Assembly (NCBI GenBank): GCA_900753715.1
Contig: CAAEAE010000090.1
Coordinates: 1 to 16,548 of the forward strand
DNA: 16,548 nt
Direction: 5' to 3'
Source: an uncultured Roseburia sp.
GTDB lineage: Bacteria > Bacillota_A > Clostridia > Lachnospirales > Lachnospiraceae
Shown: positions 1 through 5,663 of the stretch, in pieces
How positions within the stretch are numbered: the first letter of the stretch is position 1
Layout of the letters: each line of letters starts with the position of its first letter
Program-made: the position numbers and the translations under genes
Notes under the pieces: model-generated
Database searches by the model: none
What the model was told of the DNA's origin: nothing
Seen by the model: the letters and a program-made list of their open reading frames with translations, nothing else

Positions 1-6
1 TTACAA

Positions 7-39
7 ATGGGCAGAGCCGATTTTTCAGGTTCTGCCCAT
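7..39 (-). other. 12-bp stem-loop at the predicted start of a leftward transcript
   Basis: Arms 7-18 and 28-39 are complementary over 12 positions with a single G-T pair, around a 9-base loop. On the minus strand the stem begins at about the predicted start point of the promoter at 46-73, so it would form the very 5' end of that RNA. The bases after it (TTGTAA) are not a convincing U-tract, so I do not call it a terminator. It could be a 5' stabilising hairpin, part of an attenuator that continues outside the window, or a leftover terminator. Confidence 0.6.
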
Positions 40-45
40 ATCTGC

Positions 46-73
46 ATTATACAGGAGTTTTTGGGCATGTCAA
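46..73 (-). promoter_or_regulatory. Consensus sigma-A promoter reading out of the window
   Basis: On the minus strand, TTGACA (73-68) and TATAAT (51-46) are both perfect consensus hexamers, with a 16-base spacer. The predicted start is near 39, and transcription would leave the window to the left. The promoter lies just beyond the transposase stop at 100. It is therefore either the native promoter of the next leftward gene or an outward promoter formed at the end of the insertion sequence. The left end of the element is not resolved, so these two cannot be separated here. Confidence 0.8.
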
Positions 74-99
74 TAAAACCTGCCTAAAACAAGATGTTT

Positions 100-1353
100 T
101 TACAGGCTGCGTCCGATTAGACGTTCTTCAAAATATATTTCCAGCTGGGAATGAATCTGTCCCCAGTCCTGCCGATGGCCAGTCCATTTTTTCGTGATAT
201 CCATAGTTGCCAGATACAGCATTTTCAAAAGGCTGTCATCCGATGGGAAAACCGTTTTGCTTTTAGTCACTTTCCGGAGCTGACGATTGAATCCTTCAAT
301 GGCATTTGTGGTGTAAATCAGGCGTCTTACTGCCTCCGGATATTTGAAATAAGTGGACAGGGTTGCCCAGTTATCATGCCAGGATTTATAGATTTTCGGG
401 TACTTGGAATCCCATTTATCTTTGAACAATTCTAACTCATTTAAAGCTGTTTCTTCCGTTGGAGCCGCATATACAAGCTTCAGATCAGCCATTAGTTTTT
501 TGATATCTTTGTAAGAAACAAACTTTGTTGAATTACGGATCTGATGAATGATGCATTGCTGAATCTCTGTTTTGGGATAAACAGCCTCGATTGCCTGTGG
601 AAATCCATTCAAACCATCAACACATGCAATCAGGATATCCTCAACGCCCCGGTTTTTTAGTCCATTCATGATAGAAAGCCAGAACTTCGCACTTTCGTTT
701 TCTCCAACATACATGCCAAGGATGTCCTTTTTTCCATTCATGTCGATACCAAGGGCGATGTAGACTGCGCGTTTTACAATACGTCCTTCGCTGCGGACAT
801 GATAGTGGATGGCATCCATAAATACAACGGCATACACTTCTTCCAGAGGACGTTCCTGCCATTCCTTTACAATCGGCAGGATTTTGTCTGTGATTCTGCT
901 TATTGTGCTGTCAGAAATATCAATATCATACATTTCACGCATGTGAGATTCAATGTCTCCGGTGGTCATTCCTTTGGCATACATTGAAAGTATTTTTTCT
1001 TCCATGTCCTGAGTTACAGTATTCTGATACTTTTTAATCAGCTGTGGTTCATAATCACCGTTACGATCCCTTGGTATATCTACATCCATATCTCCATAAC
1101 TGGTGTGCATGGTTTTACTGGAATGACCGTTTCTGCTGTTGTCTGTTTCTTTGTTACGATAATCATACTTGGAATATCCTAATTCTTCATCCAGTTCCTC
1201 GTCCAAAGCACCTTCCAAAAGAACAGACATCATGTCACGCATAATGCTATTTACATCGGTGCCATCTTTGATGCTGATATCGTTGTTTTTAAGATAGTCT
1301 CGCATCATTTCTCTCATTGCTGCTTTTTGTGGGCTGTCTTTTCTTCTTGTCAT
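100..1353 (-). CDS. IS256-family DDE transposase (mutator type)
   Basis: This 417-residue protein is full length for an IS256 transposase and would cut and rejoin the ends of its own element. The three acidic residues sit in recognisable contexts: Asp in VVFMDAIH, Asp in ACVDGLNGFPQAI, and Glu in TTNAIEGFNRQLRK. Between the second and third lies the typical QQCIIHQIRNS block (CxxH). The start is the ATG at 1353, because GGAGG lies 8 bases upstream (1366-1362); the in-frame TTG at 1368 overlaps that site and is rejected. No frameshift or stop interrupts the frame, so the protein looks intact. The C-terminal GRSL runs to within about 50 bases of the presumed element end. Expression is probably limited by the hairpin at 1360-1403. 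Confidence 0.95.
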   Translation of the reverse strand: MTRRKDSPQKAAMREMMRDYLKNNDISIKDGTDVNSIMRDMMSVLLEGALDEELDEELGYSKYDYRNKETDNSRNGHSSKTMHTSYGDMDVDIPRDRNGDYEPQLIKKYQNTVTQDMEEKILSMYAKGMTTGDIESHMREMYDIDISDSTISRITDKILPIVKEWQERPLEEVYAVVFMDAIHYHVRSEGRIVKRAVYIALGIDMNGKKDILGMYVGENESAKFWLSIMNGLKNRGVEDILIACVDGLNGFPQAIEAVYPKTEIQQCIIHQIRNSTKFVSYKDIKKLMADLKLVYAAPTEETALNELELFKDKWDSKYPKIYKSWHDNWATLSTYFKYPEAVRRLIYTTNAIEGFNRQLRKVTKSKTVFPSDDSLLKMLYLATMDITKKWTGHRQDWGQIHSQLEIYFEERLIGRSL

Positions 1354-1359
1354 AAAAAT

Positions 1360-1403
1360 AACCTCCAAACTGAGTAATTTTATCTTACATCAGTTTGGAG
1401 GTT
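1360..1403 (-). promoter_or_regulatory. Hairpin sequestering the transposase ribosome binding site
   Basis: AACCTCCAAACTG (1360-1372) is the perfect 13-base reverse complement of 1391-1403, with an 18-base loop. On the minus strand the downstream arm contains the transposase GGAGG (1366-1362). A transcript entering from outside the element would carry both arms and fold the site away. A transcript from the inner promoter at 1382-1410 would start in the loop and lack the upstream arm. IS10 and IS50 use this kind of protection against read-through expression. Confidence 0.75.
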
Positions 1404-1410
1404 TACACAA
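1382..1410 (-). promoter_or_regulatory. Possible transposase promoter starting in the terminal repeat
   Basis: On the minus strand, TTGTGT (1410-1405) and TAAGAT (1387-1382) are 17 bases apart. They match the sigma-A consensus at 3/6 and 4/6 positions, so this would be a weak promoter. The predicted start, about 1376, falls inside the hairpin loop, just before the arm holding the ribosome binding site. Weak internal promoters partly inside the terminal repeat are usual for insertion sequences. Confidence 0.45.
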
Positions 1411-1427
1411 ACTTTGGGATGTTCCCG

Positions 1428-1449
1428 ATGTGCGCCGCAAGGCGCACAT
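1428..1449. other. 9-bp stem-loop with GCAA tetraloop beside the IS end
   Basis: ATGTGCGCC (1428-1436) pairs perfectly with GGCGCACAT (1441-1449) around GCAA, a GNRA-type tetraloop. It starts 1-2 bases outside the presumed right end of the IS256 element and lies directly after the terminator at 1452-1494 on the minus strand. It has no U-tract. It may be part of the original 3' region of the HPr/DUF6465 operon, or of whatever the element was inserted into. Confidence 0.5.
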
Positions 1450-1451
1450 AC

Positions 1452-1494
1452 AAAAAAAGGCTACGCACTCATTTCCTAGTGCGCAGCCTTTTTT
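1452..1494 (-). terminator. Rho-independent terminator of the HPr-like/DUF6465 operon
   Basis: The stem 1459-1469 / 1478-1488 has 11 positions with one A-C mismatch and an 8-base loop. It is flanked by A7 on one side and T6 on the other, so it reads as an intrinsic terminator in both directions. On the minus strand it begins 20 bases after the stop of the 1515-1985 gene. It separates that operon from the IS element and would also stop transcription entering from the left. Confidence 0.9.
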
Positions 1495-1514
1495 GTATGA
1501 AATAAATATGTAGC

Positions 1515-1985
1515 TTAGAATAAATCTACTCTTCCTGCAATTTTGTCATTGATAACATAGTATGCAGCTCCATCCTCCGGTTTTAAGTATACACGAAGTG
1601 ACTTAATGGAAGACTCTCTGTGTCCTTCTGCAACAAACTGTGCTTTTGCCTTCTCCACTGCCTCTTCCACGATGCCTTCTTTATCCTGGAACTGAACAAA
1701 AATTTCCGGCTTTAATGCTGCTTTTGCTGCCTTAGCCGCTCTTGTCTTCTTTGTTGCCTTTTCCTTTACTCTGCCTGCTGCTTTCTTTACTTCTGTAACC
1801 CCTGCAGCAATCTCCTCGGCTTTCTTCTCGACAACTGCCTTTGTTTCCGCTGCTTTTACAGGTTCAACTGCCTTTACAGGTTCTGCTGCTTTTACAGGCT
1901 CTACTGCTTTTACAGGTTCTGCCGCCTTCGCAGCAACATTCTTTGTCACGGTACTTACGTTTGGCTTTGTTGATTTCTTTTCCAT
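1515..1985 (-). CDS. Ala/Lys/Pro-rich protein with DUF6465-like C-terminal domain
   Basis: This is a 156-residue cytoplasmic protein without signal peptide or membrane segment. Roughly residues 1-90 are low complexity and basic: EPVKAA/EPVKAV repeats, then an AEEIAAGVTEVKKAAGR stretch and a KKTRAAKAAKAA tail like histone-H1-type linkers. Residues of about 92-156 form a compact domain (PEIFVQFQDKEG ... RVYLKPEDGAAYYVINDK) that I recognise from memory as the Lachnospiraceae family DUF6465, of unknown function. The ATG at 1985 is chosen because AGGAGGGG lies 6 bases upstream (1999-1992); an in-frame ATG at 2012 lies before that site and overlaps the previous gene. It follows the HPr-like gene by 19 bases, so the two are probably co-transcribed. 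The basic tail suggests nucleic-acid or polyanion binding, which is inference only. Confidence 0.8.
   Translation of the reverse strand: MEKKSTKPNVSTVTKNVAAKAAEPVKAVEPVKAAEPVKAVEPVKAAETKAVVEKKAEEIAAGVTEVKKAAGRVKEKATKKTRAAKAAKAALKPEIFVQFQDKEGIVEEAVEKAKAQFVAEGHRESSIKSLRVYLKPEDGAAYYVINDKIAGRVDLF
1843..1932 (-). repeat. Five tandem 18-base units encoding EPVKA(A/V)
   Basis: Units of 18 bases begin at 1843, 1861, 1879, 1897 and 1915. The middle three are the most alike (GGTTCTGCTGCTTTTACA type) and the outer two are degenerate. Each codes for six residues, giving alternating EPVKAA and EPVKAV in the N-terminal region of the DUF6465-like protein. Being an in-frame tandem repeat, it can change copy number by slippage or recombination without breaking the frame. 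Confidence 0.85.
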
Positions 1986-2004
1986 ATGAGTCCCCTCCTG
2001 ATTT

Positions 2005-2259
2005 TTACTCACACACTAAAAATTTCTCCATTGCAACTAATGCTTCCCGTTCGTCATTTCCTTCCGCCACGATGTTCACCTTCATGCCCTTGGAAGGATT
2101 GAAGGCCATAATTCCCATAATACTCTTTGCGTTGATTCTGCGGTTATCACTCTCTAATGTGATTTCACTGTCGAATCTACAAGCCACCTGAACAAGTTCA
2201 GCAATCGGATTATCGTGTTCTTCAGAAACGTCTGATATCACTACTTCTTTTCTACTCAT
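2005..2259 (-). CDS. HPr-like phosphocarrier-family protein
   Basis: This 84-residue protein covers the whole HPr fold. His15 and Ser46 fall exactly at the classical HPr positions: HDNPIAELVQVA aligns with the HARPA helix, and NAKSIMGIMAF with the Ser46 site phosphorylated by HPr kinase. Arg17, which normally stabilises phospho-His15, is Asn here, and the residue before it is Asp. It is therefore probably not the main sugar-transport HPr but a regulatory paralogue, in the spirit of Crh, which keeps Ser46 and loses the His. The start is the ATG at 2259, with an AGGAAGG-type site upstream; a longer reading to 2328 would run through the promoter at 2295-2323. It leads a two-gene operon with the DUF6465-like gene. 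Confidence 0.85.
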   Translation of the reverse strand: MSRKEVVISDVSEEHDNPIAELVQVACRFDSEITLESDNRRINAKSIMGIMAFNPSKGMKVNIVAEGNDEREALVAMEKFLVCE

Positions 2260-2294
2260 TTTTCCTTCCTCATCCTCTTTCAAGTACTTCTCAA

Positions 2295-2323
2295 AATATA
2301 CCCCATACCGCCACAATTTGCAA
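2295..2323 (-). promoter_or_regulatory. Sigma-A promoter of the HPr-like operon
   Basis: On the minus strand TTGCAA (2323-2318) and TATATT (2300-2295) are separated by exactly 17 bases. The predicted start near 2287 leaves a leader of about 28 bases before the ATG at 2259. The position also argues against the longer reading of the HPr-like gene. Confidence 0.75.
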
Positions 2324-2413
2324 TACATCTGCCAAAAATCCGTGAAACCTCAACAAAGTTTTGCATTTGCGTTCTGTTTTTTTAGGCATTTTTTCATGCC
2401 GTTTCCTGCCCTT

Positions 2414-4933
2414 TTAATCCAGATAAGTAAAGAAAACGTTTCCAGCTTCTGAGAAAACTAAATCGGCTTCTTCCGTTTCCTGTTTTCTCGTTTTACCGAT
2501 TGCCGGGTCAAACACCGTGATATTCGATGCATCATATCCAACCACAAGAACCGCCTCGTTGCTTGCTGTCATGGCAAATACCGGACTGCCACAACTCACA
2601 TAATATAAGACCTCATCGACGGTGCATCCGGTCAGATCAAGCACCTGCACATCCTTCATGGTATTCTTTAAAATATCCTTTGGTGTCTCTCCGCCGTCGA
2701 TTAATGCACTTACACTGATGTTGATTTCTTTGGATTCAAGCATTGCATTGATACATTGTGCAATACTTCCTGCGCCCTCATCCTCTGTTCCTACAACAAT
2801 CTCATCTGATATTGCCATAGCACTGCTTCTTGAGCGCTTCCAGATATAATTCTGACTGTCATCCACTACCACACCCATATTCTCATTCGCCTTGAGAATC
2901 GCATCCGCAACACGTTCCGTTGAAAGCAGTACATCCCCTTTTACATATACATAGAAACGTTCCGTTGTATCCTCGTCCTTTAACGTCACATTCCTGCTCT
3001 CTTCTAAGATGGTCTCTTTCGGAGTCAGAAGTTTCGGTGCCTTTTTATTTACATTCTGAGACAGCACAAGTTCTACCATCCGCTCCTTACGTTCCGAACT
3101 TGTTGTATCTACGCTCACTACTTTCCCGGTGTCCCCTTCCCGGTTCATAATCATATCCTGTTCCGCATCCACATAAGCTGTTCCGTTGTATTGTATGCGG
3201 TTTAAATACATCGTATATCCTTCAATCTCGATTCCAGACACGAAATATCCGCTTTTTTCGTATACTTTTAATTCCTCGTGCTCTTTTGATGCTGTATCAA
3301 TAATCTTGACCTGACACATCGGATAAATTTCATTTCCTGCCATATCCTGGTAAATATCTGTATTTTCCACAACACCGTATACGAAATCTTCCCCCATAAA
3401 TCCAAGCGGCTTTAAGCTCTCTGTGCTGCTCTCTGCCACTTCAAAGGTACTCTCATCTCCCAAATCCATGACATGAATCGTCTCCGCTTTTCCGGTTCCA
3501 TCTGTCCAGGCAACGTAACGGTTCGAATCAGACACTGAAAAATTTCCACTCTCAAGTCCCCTGATTAGTTCTCTTGTTTCAAGTGTATTCATATCAATTC
3601 CATATACCGTTCCATCCACCATCAGATAGAAGGTTCCGCCCTCATTTACATACATCAGCTGTCCCAGTTCGGACTTCATAACCTCGTAGGAACGGTCTGA
3701 CGGAACAAAAACAAGTTCTTCGTTGGTATTTGCAACGCTGTCATAGTGATAAATGGCAATTCCTACCTGTCCTTCATGAATGCCGCGGTTCATGTAACCG
3801 TAAACGATATAATCCACACTTCCCGCTTCATCAATCCGGACGGTCTTAATCTCATGCTCACCATAATTTTCCCTGGTGTCCACGCCCTCATATCCCAGAA
3901 AGCTGAATACTTTGGAAAGCGTATTTTCCTGCACGTTGTAACACCACAGTTCCCCTTCCTGTACAAAGGTAACGATGTTTCCAGCCTCGTTGGTCTTATA
4001 GTCGACATCCTCTGCGCGAATTCCAAGCCACACCGAATTTCCGGAAAAACTGTTGTTCTCACCACGGAAGATTTCGTCCATCGTGCGCTCAAAATTGAGC
4101 AGATACATCTGTCCGGAAGCGTAACGCACCCGATAATATTCTTCTATATTATAATACTCGCTCTGTCCTTCCTCCCCGACACCTGTCACAACATAATCAA
4201 GGACTACAACTGTATACGTATCGGTAATCTCCTTGACGGACACCACCGGATCTGTCAGTTTTTTCGGTTCAAACTGTGCCCAGCCAATCTGTTTTAAGCT
4301 GGAATTAAGGGAAACCGTATGCAATGTATCATTATCCGCGGTTGTCTGCTCCATGTAAGTTGACAGCCCGTCTAATTTTTCTGCGTCAAATGTGCTGTCA
4401 TGAAAGTTCTGCACAAACGCCAGACATTCATCTACATGACTGTCCGCAGCCTCTATAATACGGGTATAATAATAAACATCCGTATCTTTATTTGACAACT
4501 TGATAATCAGAAGGTATTCTTCCCCTTCCGTCAGCAAATTCTGAATCTGCAAATCCGCTTCAATTCTGCCCTTTTTCTCCTCCGTTGCATCCATCTGCGC
4601 ATTCGCAATCAGACGTTTAGCATCAAGGCTTCTGATTTCGTAAGAAATGGTATCAACATTCGTCTGATAGGTCTGTATTGTAATCGGAAGGATTCTGTCT
4701 TCTCCAATCGGTGTAATTGTATCACGCATATAGGAAGCATCCATCTCGGACACATAGCCGTGAAGCTCATTGATTTCCCTTCCCTGTGTATATAACGACA
4801 GCACCGGCAGCGTTGCATCCGCCATCTCTGTCGTAAGGTCTTCATTCGTATGATTTGCCAGTCTGCCAAAGCAGATGAGTGACAGCACAAAAACAGACAA
4901 CAGCACAACTGCCTTGACTAATCCCTTTCGCAC
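2414..4933 (-). CDS. Membrane-anchored extracytoplasmic protein, propeller-like, with degenerate C39-like domain
   Basis: This is an 839-residue protein that I know only as a Lachnospiraceae-type hypothetical. Residues of about 5-25 form one hydrophobic segment after MRKG, a signal anchor that places the rest outside the cytoplasm. The middle, roughly 270-620, has repeated strands such as VDYIVYGYMNRG and RYVAWTDGTGKAETIHVMDL that resemble TolB/WD-type propeller blades. The C-terminus (about 680-839) resembles a C39-like papain-fold peptidase: a QCINAML helix near Cys727, the NEAVLVVGYD strand at 791-801, and VFDPAIG at 807-813. The expected catalytic Cys aligns with Ser and the expected His (HAVLVVGYD) is Glu793, so it looks inactive. 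The start is GTG at 4933, because AAGGAGG lies 7 bases upstream (4947-4941); upstream in-frame ATG and TTG lack a site. Function is unknown. Confidence 0.8.
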   Translation of the reverse strand: MRKGLVKAVVLLSVFVLSLICFGRLANHTNEDLTTEMADATLPVLSLYTQGREINELHGYVSEMDASYMRDTITPIGEDRILPITIQTYQTNVDTISYEIRSLDAKRLIANAQMDATEEKKGRIEADLQIQNLLTEGEEYLLIIKLSNKDTDVYYYTRIIEAADSHVDECLAFVQNFHDSTFDAEKLDGLSTYMEQTTADNDTLHTVSLNSSLKQIGWAQFEPKKLTDPVVSVKEITDTYTVVVLDYVVTGVGEEGQSEYYNIEEYYRVRYASGQMYLLNFERTMDEIFRGENNSFSGNSVWLGIRAEDVDYKTNEAGNIVTFVQEGELWCYNVQENTLSKVFSFLGYEGVDTRENYGEHEIKTVRIDEAGSVDYIVYGYMNRGIHEGQVGIAIYHYDSVANTNEELVFVPSDRSYEVMKSELGQLMYVNEGGTFYLMVDGTVYGIDMNTLETRELIRGLESGNFSVSDSNRYVAWTDGTGKAETIHVMDLGDESTFEVAESSTESLKPLGFMGEDFVYGVVENTDIYQDMAGNEIYPMCQVKIIDTASKEHEELKVYEKSGYFVSGIEIEGYTMYLNRIQYNGTAYVDAEQDMIMNREGDTGKVVSVDTTSSERKERMVELVLSQNVNKKAPKLLTPKETILEESRNVTLKDEDTTERFYVYVKGDVLLSTERVADAILKANENMGVVVDDSQNYIWKRSRSSAMAISDEIVVGTEDEGAGSIAQCINAMLESKEINISVSALIDGGETPKDILKNTMKDVQVLDLTGCTVDEVLYYVSCGSPVFAMTASNEAVLVVGYDASNITVFDPAIGKTRKQETEEADLVFSEAGNVFFTYLD

Positions 4934-4983
4934 ATCATGTCCTCCTTTTTTCTGTATTGCGTGTCCCTGCACGTCTGAAAGAT

Positions 4984-5023
4984 GCCGCCGCATCAAAGAT
5001 TTTTACATCTCTGTCGCGGCGGC
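4984..5023 (-). other. GC-rich inverted repeat in the leader of the 839-residue protein gene
   Basis: GCCGCCGC (4984-4991) is perfectly complementary to 5016-5023, with a 24-base AT-rich loop. A competing small stem, GATGC-CGCC-GCATC, lies at 4981-4994. It sits between the stop of the proline-rich gene (5065) and the GTG at 4933. No U-tract follows, so a terminator is not supported. It may be an mRNA structure in the intergenic leader. Confidence 0.4.
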
Positions 5024-5064
5024 GCCCATATGATACATTTCTACAGGTATTTTTCTTACCGTTC

Positions 5065-5577
5065 CTACCACCAGCGTCTGCAACGGCGGTGGCGACACCG
5101 TCTCCGGTACATTTCATTGTTTAAAATAACTCCGATAAGGCTTCTCATCGGGTCATCCCGCGGTGGCGGTGGTGGCGGCATGCCCGGTCCTGGCGGCGGT
5201 GGCGGCATCATTCCCGGTCCCGGCGGCCGTCTGTCCTTTTTACCTGAATATTCTTCCGTTGTTACAGAATCTTCACTTTGCATATTATCGTAAATCCGGT
5301 TTACAACCATCTCCACCATCAGTCTATCCGGATATTCGTCGAACATAAGGCTTCCCTCATATTCCATCTTGTCGCATTCGTCTTCCACATATTCGAGAAT
5401 GCGTTTCGCTTCCTTCGGATATAAATCCTTCATGCGCTCAATATCTTTTTCATATTCCATTTCCGTCAGATACAGGTTCTGCATCGGATAGCTCATATAA
5501 AACGGCATCTTCGGCAGAGCATTTTGCTGCAAACCGCTTTGCTGCATACGGAAAAATTGTTCCTGATTATAGTCCAC
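5065..5577 (-). CDS. Proline-rich protein with Arg/Cys/Trp-rich tail, possibly sporulation-linked
   Basis: This is a 170-residue soluble protein with no signal peptide. Residues of about 25-100 are an acidic, helical domain (LYLTEMEYEKDIERMKDLYP, then VEDECDKMEYEGSLMFDEYPDR). Residues 115-140 are a proline/glycine/methionine tract (PPGPGMMPPPPPGPGM). The last 30 hold RSLIGVILNNEMYRRR and end in RRCRHRRCRRWW, a basic tail with two cysteines. The pattern reminds me of a conserved clostridial hypothetical; I cannot name a function. The start is GTG at 5577, with GGGAG 6 bases upstream. A sigma-K-like promoter lies at 5606-5632. Together with the Cys/Arg-rich tail, that hints at a mother-cell or spore-surface role, which is inference. 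Confidence 0.7.
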   Translation of the reverse strand: MDYNQEQFFRMQQSGLQQNALPKMPFYMSYPMQNLYLTEMEYEKDIERMKDLYPKEAKRILEYVEDECDKMEYEGSLMFDEYPDRLMVEMVVNRIYDNMQSEDSVTTEEYSGKKDRRPPGPGMMPPPPPGPGMPPPPPPRDDPMRSLIGVILNNEMYRRRCRHRRCRRWW

Positions 5578-5605
5578 TCTATACTCCCTATAGGTAACTT
5601 CCTTA

Positions 5606-5632
5606 TATCGTATGCCTGAAAGAATAAAAAGT
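5606..5632 (-). promoter_or_regulatory. Sigma-K-like promoter before the proline-rich gene
   Basis: The minus strand reads AC (5632-5631), 16 bases, then CATACGATA (5614-5606). This fits the Bacillus sigma-K consensus AC-N16-CATANNNTA exactly, and seven of eight bases of the sigma-E -10 (CATACAAT). No good sigma-A promoter is visible in the 86-base gap. The upstream part overlaps a weak possible terminator for the GH31 gene (AGTG...CACTTTTT). The motif is short, so chance is possible. Confidence 0.4.
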
Positions 5633-5663
5633 GCAGCCAGACCTCTTCCACTATATCATTTCT

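Larger units (their letters stand above)
51..1426 (-). mobile_element. IS256-family insertion sequence (left end uncertain)
   Basis: The element is defined by its single IS256-family transposase. The right end is placed at about 1426 by analogy with IS256, whose terminal repeat has TGTGTAAA starting about 17 bases from the tip; here TGTGTAAA lies at 1409-1402 on the minus strand. At the left, only a weak match (TGTCAATAAAACC from 68) sits at the corresponding place, so the tip near 51 is a guess. The two ends do not align well as inverted repeats and I found no 8-9 base target duplication. The left end may be diverged, truncated or rearranged. Confidence 0.5.

Noticed and set aside
58..1424. 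Direct similarity of TTTTTGGGCATGTC (59-71) and CTTTGGGATGTTC (1412-1424)
   Set aside because: The two are in direct, not inverted, orientation, are short and contain gaps; probably chance.
1843..1932. Repeat array as a CRISPR
   Set aside because: Units are 18 bases with no spacers, in frame within a gene, and there are no cas genes in the window.
2376..2402. Possible terminator after the 839-residue protein gene (GGCAT/ATGCC stem)
   Set aside because: The stem is only 5 bp, and on the minus strand it is followed by A's rather than T's, so it does not fit an intrinsic terminator.
3746..4297. Plus-strand reading frame of 183 codons opposite the 839-residue protein
   Set aside because: No family likeness and no initiation signals; the opposite strand has a continuous convincing protein.
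4934..4996. Upstream TTG/ATG starts for the 839-residue protein
   Set aside because: They lack a ribosome binding site and would put a polar extension before the signal anchor; GTG at 4933 has AAGGAGG at ideal spacing.
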